From Acinetobacter baumannii (GTDB lineage Bacteria > Pseudomonadota > Gammaproteobacteria > Pseudomonadales > Moraxellaceae), in NCBI RefSeq assembly GCF_016508585.1, contig NZ_JADVOP010000002.1, positions 109,446-173,445 on the forward strand: DNA of 64,000 bases, given 5' to 3'. The position numbers were made by a program, and so were the translations under genes. The notes under the pieces were generated by a model. It made no database searches. It saw only the letters and a program-made list of their open reading frames with translations, and was not told the origin of the DNA. This document shows, piece after piece, positions 9,592 through 20,330 of this stretch; within the stretch, counting starts at the first letter, position 1; every line of letters starts with the position of its first letter.

Positions 9592-11862
9592 TTAGCCTTG
9601 TGCTTGTTGAATTTCAGCAACAGTTAAAGCAGTCATATTCACCAAACGACGTGTTGTTGCAGTCGGCGTCAAGATATGTACTGGTTTGGCAGCGCCAAGC
9701 AAAATAGGACCGATCGTCACATTGTTGCCTGAGGTTGATTTTAACAAGTTGAATGAAATGTTTGCCGCATCAAGATTTGGCATAATCAACAAGTTTGCAG
9801 AACCTTTGAAGCGTGAATTTGGGAATGCAAAATGACGAATATTTTCATCCAGTGCTGCATCTGCATGCATTTCGCCTTCTACTTCCAACTCAGGTGCAAT
9901 CTCTGTCAAGATTTCAAAGACTTTACGCATTTTCTGTGCACTTGGATCATTTTGATCTGAACCAAAACTAGAGTGCGACAATAATGCAACACGTGGTGTT
10001 ACACCAAAGCGGCGAACTTCTTCTGCAGCTAGAATCGTCATTTCAGCGAGCTGTTCAGCAGTTGGGTTGGTATTTACATAAGTATCAGCAATGAAAATAT
10101 TGCGATCTTCAAGCATTAAAGCATTCAAGGTAAAGAATGTGCTACGACCATCTTTCAGACCAATCACATTTTTAACGAAATCTAAGTGAATGTCGTAACT
10201 TGCATAGGTACCACACAACATGCCATCTGCTAAACCATGACGAACCAACATTGCAGCGATGAGTGTAGAGCGACGGCGTGACTCACGTTGAGCATACTCA
10301 GGCGTAACGCCTTTGCGCTGCATCAAGTTGTAATAATCATCTGCAAACTTATCGTAATCAGGATTTTTCTCTTGATCAACAATCGTGATGTTTACACCGT
10401 GTTCTAGACGTAAGCCCAATTTCTTGATGTTGGCTTCGATCACAGAAGTACGACCCACGAGAATAGGTTGTGCTAAACCTTCATCTACAGCAATCTGCAC
10501 TGCACGCAATACACGAAGATCTTCACCTTCAGCATAAGCAATACGTTTAGGTGCAGTTTTTGCTTGCGCAAAAATAGGTTTCATCATCAATGCTGAGTTA
10601 TATACAAACTCAGATAAACGTTGACGATAAGCAGAGAAGTCAGCAATTGGACGGCTCGCCACACCTGAGTCCATCGCAGCTTGAGCGACAGCAGGTGCAA
10701 TTTCCAAAATCAGACGTTGATCAAGCGGTCGTGGAATTAAATAATCACGACCAAATGATGCAGACTTTTCACCATAAGATGCCGCGTCTGCTTCAACATG
10801 TGCCATACGTGCAATTGCATGTACGCAAGCAATCTTCATTTCTTCATTAATCGTTGTTGCACCAACATCAAGCGCACCACGGAAAATATACGGGAAGCAC
10901 AGCGCATTGTTCACTTGGTTTGGATAGTCCGAACGACCTGTTGCCATAATCACATCTGGACGTACTTCATGCGCATGTTCAGGCAGAATTTCTGGATCCG
11001 GGTTGGCTAGGGCAAAGATAATTGGATCAGCGGCCATCACCTTAACCATTTCTTTGGTCAAGATCCCCGCTGCTGAAAGACCCAAGAACATATCCGCATC
11101 TGCAATCACATCTGCGATTTGAGAGCCTTCAATATCCTGGACATAACGCTTTTTAGACTCATCTAGGCCTTCACGTTTTGTGGTTAATAGACCACGCGAA
11201 TCGGCTACAATGATGTTTTCTTTTTTCGCACCAATTGCGCAAAGTAAATCTAAACAAGAAAGTGCGGCAGCGCCTGCGCCAGAAGCGACAATTTTGATCT
11301 CATCAATTTTCTTGCCGTTTAATTGCAAGGCATTGAGAAGCGCAGAGCCAACGATGATCGAAGTACCGTGTTGGTCATCATGAAACACAGGAATTTTCAT
11401 GCGTTCACGAAGCTTTTGTTCAATATAGAAACATTCAGGCGCTTTAATATCTTCGAGGTTGATCCCGCCAAACGTAGGTTCTAGTGCTGCTACGATGTCA
11501 ACAATTTTATCCGGATCATTTTCAGCAATTTCGATGTCGAAAACGTCGACACCCGCAAATTTTTTAAAGAGTACGCCTTTACCTTCCATGACTGGCTTAG
11601 ATGCCAATGGACCAATATTACCCAGTCCTAAAACGGCTGTACCATTACTGACCACTGCGACCAAATTACCACGCGCAGTATAAAGCGCTGCTTTAGAAGG
11701 GTCTTTTTCAATTTCTAAACAAGGTGCTGCGACGCCAGGAGAGTAGGCAAGGGCTAGGTCATGTTGATTGACCAATTGCTTGCTTGGCGTAACGCTGATT
11801 TTTCCTGGTGTTGGAAATTCGTGATAGTAAAGGGCTTGCTGTTTTAAAGATTGATCATCCAT
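9592..11862 (-). CDS. maeB: NADP-dependent malic enzyme with phosphotransacetylase-like domain
   Basis: Decarboxylates malate to pyruvate and makes NADPH. Start at ATG 11862 ([20 protein letters not shown]), giving 756 residues, like E. coli MaeB (759). Residues about 1-420 are the malic enzyme part ([31 protein letters not shown] for [17 protein letters not shown]). Residues about 430-756 are the phosphate acetyltransferase-like regulatory domain typical of the long bacterial form. Upstream in-frame codons to 11940 do not match the family. It stands alone between its terminator and a separate upstream gene. Confidence 0.94.
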   Translation of the reverse strand: MDDQSLKQQALYYHEFPTPGKISVTPSKQLVNQHDLALAYSPGVAAPCLEIEKDPSKAALYTARGNLVAVVSNGTAVLGLGNIGPLASKPVMEGKGVLFKKFAGVDVFDIEIAENDPDKIVDIVAALEPTFGGINLEDIKAPECFYIEQKLRERMKIPVFHDDQHGTSIIVGSALLNALQLNGKKIDEIKIVASGAGAAALSCLDLLCAIGAKKENIIVADSRGLLTTKREGLDESKKRYVQDIEGSQIADVIADADMFLGLSAAGILTKEMVKVMAADPIIFALANPDPEILPEHAHEVRPDVIMATGRSDYPNQVNNALCFPYIFRGALDVGATTINEEMKIACVHAIARMAHVEADAASYGEKSASFGRDYLIPRPLDQRLILEIAPAVAQAAMDSGVASRPIADFSAYRQRLSEFVYNSALMMKPIFAQAKTAPKRIAYAEGEDLRVLRAVQIAVDEGLAQPILVGRTSVIEANIKKLGLRLEHGVNITIVDQEKNPDYDKFADDYYNLMQRKGVTPEYAQRESRRRSTLIAAMLVRHGLADGMLCGTYASYDIHLDFVKNVIGLKDGRSTFFTLNALMLEDRNIFIADTYVNTNPTAEQLAEMTILAAEEVRRFGVTPRVALLSHSSFGSDQNDPSAQKMRKVFEILTEIAPELEVEGEMHADAALDENIRHFAFPNSRFKGSANLLIMPNLDAANISFNLLKSTSGNNVTIGPILLGAAKPVHILTPTATTRRLVNMTALTVAEIQQAQG

Positions 11863-11999
11863 CTGAATCTCGATTATTACATGTTCCAGCGAGGCTGGTG
11901 GTTTGACTAAATTTGATCGAATATAACATTTGTTGAACAATACCGACAGTCAAAAAGTAGTTATTTCCAACAAACTTATAGATTTGAAGTCTAAAAGAA

Positions 12000-14858
12000 T
12001 TAACAAATCGTAATAAGCTTGTGCTGTTCTAAATATTTTGTACTGTCTGCTGAAGAAAGTGCTTTTGAAAAATAGAATCCTTGTAAAATATAGCATCCGT
12101 GTTTTTCTAAAAATAAAGCTTGTTCTTTGGTTTCAACACCCTCGGCGACCAGCGTAATACCTATGGCATTTCCCATGGCAATAATTGCATTGACAATCGC
12201 TTCATCTTTTTCTTGACCAATTTTTGAAATAAATGCTTTGTCAATTTTTAAAATATCAAAGGGATAACTGGTGAGATAAGCAAGCGAAGAATAGCCTGTA
12301 CCGAAATCATCTAAAGAAATTGAAATATGACGGTCTTTGAGTTGTTTTAAAAGCAAATTGACTTGGTCAGACTTTTCAAATAAAGAAGATTCGGTGAGTT
12401 CAAGTTCAAGCATATCACCGGAAATATTGTATTTTTTAAGCGCATAGTCAATGTCTTCAATCAACTGACCACGATAGATTTGTTGAGCAACAATATTGAT
12501 GGATACTCGAAAATGGTCAAAGCCTAGAGATTGCCAATACTGAATCTGTTTACAGGTTTCATGCAGCACGATCAATCCGATATCGGAAATTAGACTGGTT
12601 TCTTCTGCGAGTGGAATGAAAATGTCCGGCAAAATATAGCCCAGTGTAGGATGCTGCCAGCGCACTAAAGCTTCAAAACCATAGATACGTTGAGTTTTGA
12701 CACAGATTTTAGGCTGGTAGTGGACGGTTAACTCTTTATGTTTAATTGCTTTTCTGAGTTCACTTTCTAAATTTATACCTTGATTAAGTAAAGGTGTTTT
12801 CTTATCGGAATAGAAATAGACTGTATTGCCGCCTAAACGTTTGGCTTCTCGTAAAGCAGATTCGGCATGACCATTTAAACTATCCAATTGCAAACCATGT
12901 TCAGGATACAGCGCAATCCCAATTGAAAGCGTGATGGTTTGTTCCTGTGCATTGATATCAAATGGCTGTTTAAATGCATCTAAGATGTTTTGTGCGTGCT
13001 GATGAATATTGATATTGCTGTTTAAATTGTATATCACAGCAAAATCATCATTGTTTAAGTAGGCAATAAGGGATGCGCTGCTACAGCATAATCTTAAACG
13101 ATGCGCCACTCGTTTGAGTAATTCATCACCTTCTTTATGGCTCATGAACTCATTGAACAGTTTAAAACGGTCAATGTTAATCCGTAAAACCGCAAAGTTT
13201 TTAAATGTACTTGAATAATGGGTTAAATAATGATGCAAGCGTTGTTTGAAATAAAAGCGGTTGGGCAGATCGGTGAGAATATCGTAATGTTCCAGATAGG
13301 AGAGTCTTTGTTCCTGTTTTTTACGATCCGTCAAGTCAGTAATAATACCCACATAGTTTGAAATTTTATTTTTTTCATCATAAATAGCATTGATGTGTAC
13401 CCAAAGAACCAGCTTTTTCCCAGACGTAAAATCAATTTGCAATTCTGATTCAAATTCGCCATGTTGGACTAAGCTTTGGGTAATCACCGTATACATTTTT
13501 TCAGTACGTGCATTGTTGTTGATGGTGATATCAAAGAGATGGCGGCCGATCAAATCATTTTCTTTATAAGCCAGAAGTTGTTCGAAATAGGGATTTACTT
13601 CTAAATAGCACAAATTATTGTCTAAAATAAATACACCTTCAGCCACTTGCTCTAAAACATTCGCGGCCAGTTTCAGTTTTTCTTGGTCTGTTTTTTCTTT
13701 TTGAATATTTCGTTGAATACCCACCATTCTTAATGGTTTATTGTTAAAGTTTTTTGAAACGACCTTACCAATATCCTGAATCCAGCACCATTGATTGTCA
13801 CGCTTTACACGATAGATTGCTTCAAAACGTTCAGTCTTTCCTTTGAGGTGCTGTTTGAGCAAGGTCTTATAATTTTCAATATCTTCAGGATGAATGAAAT
13901 CATCGACATTGTTTTGTTTAAGATTTAATTGTCTGAATTCAGCATCGCTTTTTGAATCGGCTATTTCGAATGTACGCTTCTCTATGTTCCAGACCCATGA
14001 ATGGATGCCTGCTGTTTCATGTGCAAAGGTAAGATTGGCTTGATGATTTTCAAGGCGATCATTCATCTGCTTAAAATCATAGGTTCGTTCTTTTACTTTC
14101 TGTTCTAATAAATGATTATGCAGTTGCAACTCATTTTTCATGGTTTGAGTTTTGGAAATTTCATTTTTGAGTTGAAGCTGTAATCCTTTTGATTCTTCAA
14201 GTTGTTGTTGCGATTGTCTAATCAAAATTCGATTCTTTAGGTTTAGAATTTCTGAATTTAAGTAAATCTTATGTGAGATATAGGCACTAAAAAATAACAA
14301 GGCAAACCACACAATAAATACTGTGCTATATACTTCATTGGTATTTTGTGGAAACAGTAAGGGAATGCTGAAAACTGGAATCGAAGAGGGAACAAACAAG
14401 GCTGTAAAATAACTAAATCTCTGATTCAGAAAGTTCATTGCCATTACATAAGAAAAGCTCAGCAAAAAACTGGATAAAAGAAAAGAGTAAAATGGATTGA
14501 GTGTATCGGGTAATCTGGTCAATTCTAAATTGACAATATAGATGCCAATACCAAATAGAGTACCTAGAATTAAACTGAAAAATTGAAAAAAAACATGTAT
14601 ATGCTTAAAAGATTGTTTGTTCTTTTGATAAAGCATACAGGTTAAAAAAATACAGATAAACAGTATAAAGACAACAGTGACAGCAAACCAAGATGTCAAT
14701 AAATCGGTATGTGTCTTAAACAAATAAAGATAAATAAAGGCATCACATATGCACGTAAAAAATACCCAAATAAAAAATATTCGGATATTTTTAACAGTCT
14801 TTCTGATGTTCGATGAATTCACATCATATGAAAGAAGCTCTTCCTGAACATCATTCAT
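12000..14858 (-). CDS. Membrane PAS / degenerate GGDEF / EAL protein (c-di-GMP phosphodiesterase)
   Basis: A 952-residue signalling protein. The first about 200 residues hold several hydrophobic spans, followed by a coiled coil (about 205-275), two PAS/PAC regions (about 280-395 and 400-520), a GGDEF-like domain and a C-terminal EAL domain. The GGDEF signature reads NNDDF (near residue 604), lacking the glycines needed for cyclase activity. The EAL domain keeps FEALVRWQHP, the LELTES segment, DDFGTGYSSL and VAEGVET, so it should hydrolyse c-di-GMP, perhaps with the GGDEF part as a GTP sensor. ATG 14858 is preferred; an upstream GTG at 14870 is possible. Its partners and signal are unknown. 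Confidence 0.85.
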   Translation of the reverse strand: MNDVQEELLSYDVNSSNIRKTVKNIRIFFIWVFFTCICDAFIYLYLFKTHTDLLTSWFAVTVVFILFICIFLTCMLYQKNKQSFKHIHVFFQFFSLILGTLFGIGIYIVNLELTRLPDTLNPFYSFLLSSFLLSFSYVMAMNFLNQRFSYFTALFVPSSIPVFSIPLLFPQNTNEVYSTVFIVWFALLFFSAYISHKIYLNSEILNLKNRILIRQSQQQLEESKGLQLQLKNEISKTQTMKNELQLHNHLLEQKVKERTYDFKQMNDRLENHQANLTFAHETAGIHSWVWNIEKRTFEIADSKSDAEFRQLNLKQNNVDDFIHPEDIENYKTLLKQHLKGKTERFEAIYRVKRDNQWCWIQDIGKVVSKNFNNKPLRMVGIQRNIQKEKTDQEKLKLAANVLEQVAEGVFILDNNLCYLEVNPYFEQLLAYKENDLIGRHLFDITINNNARTEKMYTVITQSLVQHGEFESELQIDFTSGKKLVLWVHINAIYDEKNKISNYVGIITDLTDRKKQEQRLSYLEHYDILTDLPNRFYFKQRLHHYLTHYSSTFKNFAVLRINIDRFKLFNEFMSHKEGDELLKRVAHRLRLCCSSASLIAYLNNDDFAVIYNLNSNINIHQHAQNILDAFKQPFDINAQEQTITLSIGIALYPEHGLQLDSLNGHAESALREAKRLGGNTVYFYSDKKTPLLNQGINLESELRKAIKHKELTVHYQPKICVKTQRIYGFEALVRWQHPTLGYILPDIFIPLAEETSLISDIGLIVLHETCKQIQYWQSLGFDHFRVSINIVAQQIYRGQLIEDIDYALKKYNISGDMLELELTESSLFEKSDQVNLLLKQLKDRHISISLDDFGTGYSSLAYLTSYPFDILKIDKAFISKIGQEKDEAIVNAIIAMGNAIGITLVAEGVETKEQALFLEKHGCYILQGFYFSKALSSADSTKYLEQHKLITIC

Positions 14859-14994
14859 TCGCTGTTGCACCTCTGCTATTTTTAGAATGCGTAGGTTTAA
14901 GGGAGCAACTATTGAAAATTTGTTAATTAATAGTCTCTTTGCTATTAAAATACTGTGAAATCACCAAATTTGCAATTGCTTTGTGTGAACTGAG

Positions 14995-15714
14995 TCACTT
15001 TAATGGGAAATAATAATTCAAAATAGACAAGGCAACCACGGGGGCTGTCTCGGTTCTCAGTACTCGTTCACCAATACACCAATTTTTAAAACCGAATTGG
15101 TTGGCTGTTATGATTTCAGCTTCACTCAGCCCACCTTCAGGACCAATCAACAGGGCAAGATTGAGTGAGGCATTTGCAAGAACGTCGCTTTGCTCTTTTT
15201 CAGGAGCGAGAACAAATCGAGTCTCGGGTAACTGACTTTCCAGCCAGCTCTGTAAGCTGAGGGGAGCAAGAACTCTAGGAACAATATTCATCCCACACTG
15301 TTCGCAGGCAGCAATCGCAATACCTTGCCAATGATCAAGTTTTTTCTGGTCGCGATCATATTTTAAACGCATTTCACAACGTTCAGAAGTCAGTAACTGA
15401 ATTTCGGTCACACCAAGCTCAACTGCTTTCTGAATGGCATAATCCATACGATCGCCTTTACTCATGACTTGCCCAAGCAATGTTGTAAAAGCCGGAGTAC
15501 GATTATCTGGATGAAATGATTCTATCCAAACAGATGCAGACTTTTTAGTCACCTCTGTTAGGCGCACTTCATATTCACCCCCTTGTCCGTTGAACAAGAT
15601 GGCATGTTCACCAACTTGTGCGCGCAATACCTTGACCCAATGATGAAATACGGTTTCAGTCAGTTCAACTGTCGTATTGACAGCCAAATCCGTTTCAATA
15701 TAAAAGCGAGGCAT
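14995..15714 (-). CDS. rsmE: 16S rRNA (uracil-1498-N3)-methyltransferase
   Basis: SPOUT-family enzyme that methylates U1498 of 16S rRNA using S-adenosylmethionine. At 239 residues it has the expected length (about 243). It shows an N-terminal PUA-like domain (HHWVKVLRA, LFNGQGGEYE) and the C-terminal knot motifs LLIGPEGGLSEAEI and LGERVLRTETA-like (here IGERVLRTETAPVVAL). It lies 38 bp downstream of metF in the same direction, so it may share the ahcY/metF transcript and is itself a consumer of SAM. Confidence 0.93.
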   Translation of the reverse strand: MPRFYIETDLAVNTTVELTETVFHHWVKVLRAQVGEHAILFNGQGGEYEVRLTEVTKKSASVWIESFHPDNRTPAFTTLLGQVMSKGDRMDYAIQKAVELGVTEIQLLTSERCEMRLKYDRDQKKLDHWQGIAIAACEQCGMNIVPRVLAPLSLQSWLESQLPETRFVLAPEKEQSDVLANASLNLALLIGPEGGLSEAEIITANQFGFKNWCIGERVLRTETAPVVALSILNYYFPLK

Positions 15715-15752
15715 TCAGTTTCACTCACAAGTCGGGAAATCAATTTTTTGGT

Positions 15753-16589
15753 TTAAGCTAAGCCAAGATCAAGAACAAGTTGGCGGTTTGGTTCAGTGTG
15801 GTTCATTGTATAAAAGTGCAGACTAGGGGCACCGCCTGCGATGAGGCGTTCACACAGCTTAATCACAACCTCATGACCAAAAGCTTTAATACTGGCAGAG
15901 TCGTCACCATAAGTAGCCAGTTGTTTACGAATCCAGCGTGGGATTTCAGCACCTGTACCGTCAGCAAAACGAATCAAATTACTGGCATTGGTAATTGGCA
16001 TGATGCCTGGTGCGACTGGAATATCAATCCCTGCTTTCTGGATGCGGTCCACAAAATAGAAATAGGCATCGGGATTAAAGAAAAATTGAGTAATCGCTGC
16101 ATTTGCCCCTGCATTTACTTTTTCAACAAAGTGTTGAATATCTGCATCATAGCTTTCTGCTTGAGGATGCATCTCGGGGTATGCTGCGACTTCAATTTTA
16201 AAGTGGTCGCCTGTATGTTCACGAATAAAACGAACCAAATCCATCGCATAAGGGAGTTCACCTAGCCCGACTTGACCTGAAGGTAAATCACCGCGTAATG
16301 CAACGATACGATCAATCCCTTGTGCTTTATAAATATCTAATAATTCAGCAATGCGCGCCTTATCATCTCCAATACATGAAAGATGTGGGGCAACAGGAGT
16401 ACCTTTACCGTTGAAGTCAGAAATTGCGGCTAAGGTTCGTTCGCGGGTTGAACCACCAGCACCATAAGTAATCGAAAAAAACTCTGGATTGAATTGTTGC
16501 AGTTCTTGATGAACGACTTTAAGTTTTTCCGCACCTGCATCGGTTTTGGTTGGGAAAAACTCAAACGAGATGGGAATACGTTTGCTCAT
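15753..16589 (-). CDS. metF: 5,10-methylenetetrahydrofolate reductase
   Basis: FAD enzyme making 5-methyl-tetrahydrofolate, the methyl donor for methionine synthesis. The 278 residues form the catalytic TIM barrel only, with no regulatory domain, as in bacteria. Motifs: ISFEFFPTKT with the catalytic Glu near residue 10, YGAGGSTRERT, LRGDLP, and ITQFFFNPDAYF. It lies 123 bp downstream of ahcY; the gap contains a hairpin (16640-16663). With ahcY it forms a methyl-cycle unit, plausibly under the SAH riboswitch if the transcript continues. Confidence 0.93.
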   Translation of the reverse strand: MSKRIPISFEFFPTKTDAGAEKLKVVHQELQQFNPEFFSITYGAGGSTRERTLAAISDFNGKGTPVAPHLSCIGDDKARIAELLDIYKAQGIDRIVALRGDLPSGQVGLGELPYAMDLVRFIREHTGDHFKIEVAAYPEMHPQAESYDADIQHFVEKVNAGANAAITQFFFNPDAYFYFVDRIQKAGIDIPVAPGIMPITNASNLIRFADGTGAEIPRWIRKQLATYGDDSASIKAFGHEVVIKLCERLIAGGAPSLHFYTMNHTEPNRQLVLDLGLA

Positions 16590-16639
16590 GATTAAATCCT
16601 TTTTTATAAATGCTTTTTAATGTGTTTTCACTTTTACCC

Positions 16640-16663
16640 CATCCTCTCGCAGAGGAGAGGATG
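16640..16663. repeat. Hairpin in the ahcY-metF gap
   Basis: CATCCTCTC (16640-16648) pairs perfectly with GAGAGGATG (16655-16663). Flanking sequences (ACCCC before, GGGGGAGCGGATG after) add a looser outer symmetry like REP-type intergenic repeats. There is no T-run on either side, so it is probably not a strong terminator. Confidence 0.55.
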
Positions 16664-16712
16664 TCTACTTTCAATACATAAACTTTAAAAGTAAGGGGGA
16701 GCGGATGAAAAC

Positions 16713-18095
16713 TTAGTATTTATAAGCTTCAGATTTAAACGGACCTTCAACTTGCACACCTAAGTAGTCTGCTTGTTCTTGAGTCAATTGTGTCAATACA
16801 CCACCGAAACCTGCAACCATTGCAGCAGCAACTTCCTCATCAAGTTTTTTAGGAATTAATTCGACACGGATTTTTGCAGCTTTTTGATCTTCTGGAAGGT
16901 CAGCAAACTTTTCAGCAAATAAGTGCATTTGACCTAATACTTGGTTGGCGAATGAACCGTCCATCACACGTGATGGGTGACCTGTAGCATTGCCTAAGTT
17001 GACCAAACGACCTTCAGAAAGAAGAATTAAATAATCATTTTCATTTTCTGTGCGATAGACCTGATGTACTTGAGGTTTAACTTCAACCCATTTGTAGCCA
17101 CGTAAATAGTTGGTATCAATTTCGGTATCGAAGTGACCGATGTTACACACAACAGAACCCGCTTTTAATGTGTCAAGCATCGCTGAGTCACATACGTGAT
17201 AGTTACCTGTTGTGGTTACAATCAGATCCGTATTTTGAAGAAGATCTAAGTTAATATCTTCTTTCTTGCCTGTTTGAATGCCGTTTTTATATGGAGAAAC
17301 AACTTCATAGCCATCCATACACGCCTGCATTGCACAGATCGGATCAATCTCGGTAACACGAACGATCATGCCTTCCTGACGAAGTGATTGAGCTGAACCT
17401 TTACCTACATCACCATAACCAATGACAAGTGCACGACGTCCAGATAACAGCATATCTGTACCACGTTTAATCGCATCATTCAGCGAGTGACGGCAGCCAT
17501 ATTTGTTGTCATTCTTCGACTTGGTAATAGAGTCATTGACATTGATTGCTGGAACTTTTAATGTTCCGTCACGGAACATTTCATGCAGGCGCTGTACACC
17601 TGTTGTTGTTTCTTCAGTGATACCATGAATTTTAGCGATGAGTTCAGGATATTTTTCATGAACAACAGCAGTTAAGTCACCGCCATCATCTAAAATCATG
17701 TTGGCATCCCAAGGTTTGCCATTTACATTAATCTGCTGTTCAAGACACCACATGTATTCTTCTTCAGTTTCACCTTTCCAAGCAAATACTGGAATGCCAG
17801 AAGCTGCAATAGCCGCTGCAGCATGATCTTGGGTAGAGAAAATGTTGCATGATGTCCAACGCACTTCTGCGCCAAGTTCAACCAATGTTTCAATTAAAAC
17901 AGCGGTTTGGATGGTCATATGGATACAACCAAGAATTTTTGCACCAGCAAGTGGTTTTGCTGCTGAATAACGCTTACGTAAACCCATCAATGCTGGCATT
18001 TCTGCTTCAGCCAGTTTGATTTCTTTACGACCGTAATCGGCAAGTGAAATATCAGCAACTTTATAATCTGTAAATGAAGCATTAACCGCGTTCAT
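16713..18095 (-). CDS. ahcY: Adenosylhomocysteinase (SAH hydrolase)
   Basis: Hydrolyses S-adenosylhomocysteine to adenosine and homocysteine, relieving inhibition of methyltransferases. Start at ATG 18095 ([12 protein letters not shown]), 460 residues. Motifs: [26 protein letters not shown], substrate site [22 protein letters not shown] site [25 protein letters not shown] and C-terminal KSEAYKY. An alternative ATG eight codons upstream is unnecessary because AAGGAG precedes 18095. The gene is headed by an SAH riboswitch and a good promoter, so substrate accumulation should switch it on. Confidence 0.96.
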   Translation of the reverse strand: MNAVNASFTDYKVADISLADYGRKEIKLAEAEMPALMGLRKRYSAAKPLAGAKILGCIHMTIQTAVLIETLVELGAEVRWTSCNIFSTQDHAAAAIAASGIPVFAWKGETEEEYMWCLEQQINVNGKPWDANMILDDGGDLTAVVHEKYPELIAKIHGITEETTTGVQRLHEMFRDGTLKVPAINVNDSITKSKNDNKYGCRHSLNDAIKRGTDMLLSGRRALVIGYGDVGKGSAQSLRQEGMIVRVTEIDPICAMQACMDGYEVVSPYKNGIQTGKKEDINLDLLQNTDLIVTTTGNYHVCDSAMLDTLKAGSVVCNIGHFDTEIDTNYLRGYKWVEVKPQVHQVYRTENENDYLILLSEGRLVNLGNATGHPSRVMDGSFANQVLGQMHLFAEKFADLPEDQKAAKIRVELIPKKLDEEVAAAMVAGFGGVLTQLTQEQADYLGVQVEGPFKSEAYKY

Positions 18096-18137
18096 CACGA
18101 TCTCCTTTATAAATAACAAATATTGATCATTCAGTTC

Positions 18138-18238
18138 GCGGATGCCGTTGTTGATCAGTACGCATGTCTGACCGAATCGTCGAGCCTAGCGATTTCACAT
18201 TTATGTGCCTGTGAAAAAGTCGCAGCATCCCTCGACTG
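18138..18238 (-). ncRNA. S-adenosylhomocysteine (SAH) riboswitch
   Basis: Read on the minus strand: P1 GTCGAG (18231-18236) pairs with CTCGAC (18179-18184). Between the arms are the conserved GATGCTGCGA and a TAGGCTCG strand, with P2 formed by GCGA...TTTCACA and TGTGAAA...TCGC. A 3' hairpin (GGTCAG/CTGATC) is followed by AACGGCATCC, whose GCATC pairs with GATGC to make the pseudoknot that defines this class. Location just upstream of ahcY is the classic genomic context. Family match is by eye from the known consensus. Confidence 0.92.
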
Positions 18239-18244
18239 GCGACT

Positions 18245-18272
18245 ATTGTACCTAGATTTTATTAGAGTTCAA
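18245..18272 (-). promoter_or_regulatory. Promoter for the riboswitch-ahcY transcript
   Basis: Minus strand TTGAAC (18267-18272), 16-bp spacer, TACAAT (18245-18250). Transcription would begin about 7 nt downstream, right at the 5' edge of the riboswitch P1 stem. Confidence 0.75.
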
Positions 18273-18382
18273 ATGTAGTTGGTTAATATTCAACTAAAAG
18301 ATAGAATTAGTTTTTGGGCAAAATCTGTATGAAAAATAGTTCAGCATCAATAAAGCGATCAAGATCATAATCAAGGCAAATA

Positions 18383-19225
18383 ATGCATTCACATCAAATC
18401 AAACAATATTTAGGCGCTCTATTTGTAGCTGTATTTGTGATTTTTGGCATATTTTTCTATTTTATTGCGGATGAGAATATTCACATTTTTCTCTATGTAT
18501 TTTTCCTCTATATTATTTTCTATGTATTTCTAGGACGACAATATTCATTTTCCCAACATGGTTATCTGCATGGTTTGGTATTGATCTGTGGTTATTTGAT
18601 TTTGCAGTGTATTTATACCGCTTCGCCACGTATACAATTTGAAGAATTTAAGCTCTGGCATCCGACATGGGAAAAAGCACAACATGTCAAGCTCATTGAT
18701 CATTCAGCTGAACGGTATCGAATCGGGCGCAGTACCAGTTTTGCCTATATGAATGTGATCTATGAGTATGATTATCGACACCAGATCTATACGGTTGAAC
18801 AACCGGATATTGCTCGACAGTATTATCTGTGGTTCACGGATCAATCTGATACTTTGATGCAATATTCGCAGCAGAAGTTTGAAATGTCAGTGCAAAATCA
18901 TGAATTTGAAGTTTGGATCAATCCGGCACAACCCCATGATGCTTTTTTATTTTATTCTCAGCATTGGTTTGATTTACGAGGATCTTGGCTCGCTAAAATA
19001 ATTTTTATTGTTCAATATATTTTTGTTTTTGCAGTGACTATTGCAGGTTCGATGTATGCAGTAGGACAATTAAAAAGGCATCTGTCTGGTTTTAGTCAAG
19101 CGCTCAATCGTCGACCCGCTTGGCTGAGATATCTGTTAATCAGTGTGATATTTACTGTAGGTGTGATGACTTTGCTTTTTCTTTGGATTGGTTTTATGGT
19201 TTTAAAAAGTCAGTATTGGGACTGA
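18383..19225 (+). CDS. Membrane protein with DUF3592-like domain
   Basis: 280 residues. Two or three N-terminal membrane spans (about 9-75), a periplasmic segment, and two C-terminal spans (about 207-230 and 248-272). The middle shows the WHPTWEKAQHVKLIDHS start and a WINPAQPHDAFLF end that resemble DUF3592 domains, which are beta-rich extracytoplasmic domains of unknown function. It is followed after 2 bp by another unknown gene, so the two likely form an operon. No specific role can be assigned. Confidence 0.65.
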   Translation: MHSHQIKQYLGALFVAVFVIFGIFFYFIADENIHIFLYVFFLYIIFYVFLGRQYSFSQHGYLHGLVLICGYLILQCIYTASPRIQFEEFKLWHPTWEKAQHVKLIDHSAERYRIGRSTSFAYMNVIYEYDYRHQIYTVEQPDIARQYYLWFTDQSDTLMQYSQQKFEMSVQNHEFEVWINPAQPHDAFLFYSQHWFDLRGSWLAKIIFIVQYIFVFAVTIAGSMYAVGQLKRHLSGFSQALNRRPAWLRYLLISVIFTVGVMTLLFLWIGFMVLKSQYWD

Positions 19226-19227
19226 AA

Positions 19228-19788
19228 ATGATAGATATCGTTAAAATCATTGATTTACATACCTTTGCACTTAAGCAATCAATTGAACAAGCCTCAATTG
19301 AACAACGCAAGAGTCTGGTCAAAGCGATTTTCAGTTTTTATGAGAAATTACCTCTATTTTATTTTTATATTGAAAAAAACTATAAAATTACGATCAATAA
19401 ATCCCAGTTGTTTGACGATATCGATCACGAGCTTTTGATTGACTATCAACAGAAGATTCAGCGCAGCAATGCGGTCATAGATGAATATACTGATGATTAT
19501 GAAACACTTGATGAAATAGAGGTGATTTGCTTAGATGCTTTTGCAATGATGGTTGCAAAACAATCTAAATCTCAAGCATTGGTGGCATTGTTCAGTGCAG
19601 TGATTGAAGTGTTGGACTACTATCAAAACTTTTCAGATCAGCCAGAATATTGGAATGCCATACTGGAAAAAGAAGTTCTGTTCCAAGAACAGATCATCCA
19701 TGATATTTCGAGCCATATTATTTTTGATAGCGCGATTTACACGAGTCAATATCAAAACATTGAATTTAAGTGTTTAGATGAAATTTAA
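19228..19788 (+). CDS. Conserved hypothetical protein, 186 aa
   Basis: I do not recognise this protein. It is a soluble, acidic, mostly helical 186-residue product with segments rich in Asp/Glu (DEYTDDYETLDEIEVICLD). The helical hairpin around residues 95-135 vaguely recalls the DUF416 (YjaG) family, but this is weak. Start is ATG 19228, 2 bp after the preceding stop; the longer in-frame extension to 19120 lies inside that gene. Tight spacing suggests translation coupled with the DUF3592-like membrane protein. Confidence 0.6.
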   Translation: MIDIVKIIDLHTFALKQSIEQASIEQRKSLVKAIFSFYEKLPLFYFYIEKNYKITINKSQLFDDIDHELLIDYQQKIQRSNAVIDEYTDDYETLDEIEVICLDAFAMMVAKQSKSQALVALFSAVIEVLDYYQNFSDQPEYWNAILEKEVLFQEQIIHDISSHIIFDSAIYTSQYQNIEFKCLDEI

Positions 19789-20330
19789 TACTGCGATAAA
19801 GAGAAATAAAATTAATAATTAAAGCCAGTAGATATAAGGAGAGGATGAGCGAAATCAGATGTTTTTTTCAGATGATTATGAATATCTAACATACTGAATA
19901 TTCGGATCGCTAATCTAAATAGAGTTTTAAGCTACACGTATATTTTTTTTAAATTTTAAGAATATATTTTTAATAATTATACCTTTGTGATTTTTAGGCA
20001 GTTAATTTTTGTCATAAAAAATTAACAGGAGTTAATGCAGGTTTAAATTTAAGCGTATTGCTTGTAAGTGAAACTGTATTGTTTATAAGAGATTATTTTT
20101 ATTATTGTTTTTATGCTGTTAAGTGATGCATTTCTTAAAAATGGTTTTCTGTGTCAATTCAACCTAGGTCTAATATTATAATTTTTATATCCAATTAAAT
20201 TGGAGCTGATTGCCTGTTAAATAATCTTTATGGATGTAATTAAAGAATTATTATTTTGTTGAAACCCAAGTTTTCTGGTAATCGGATAGTTAATCTGAAA
20301 ATATAATTTTCAAAAAGGACGGTGATAATA
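19789..20330. other. AT-rich intergenic region, no recognised gene
   Basis: About 540 bp. Contains an inverted repeat GTTAATTTTT (20001-20010) / AAAAATTAAC (20017-20026), and a 14-codon ORF at 19845 with a perfect AAGGAGAGG ribosome site but no similarity I can recognise. The promoter for the following operon should lie here; AAGGA at 20315-20319 serves its first gene. Confidence 0.45.

Noticed and set aside
19845..19889. Fourteen-codon frame with a perfect ribosome site
   Set aside because: Too short, no similarity, and no link to a downstream attenuator.
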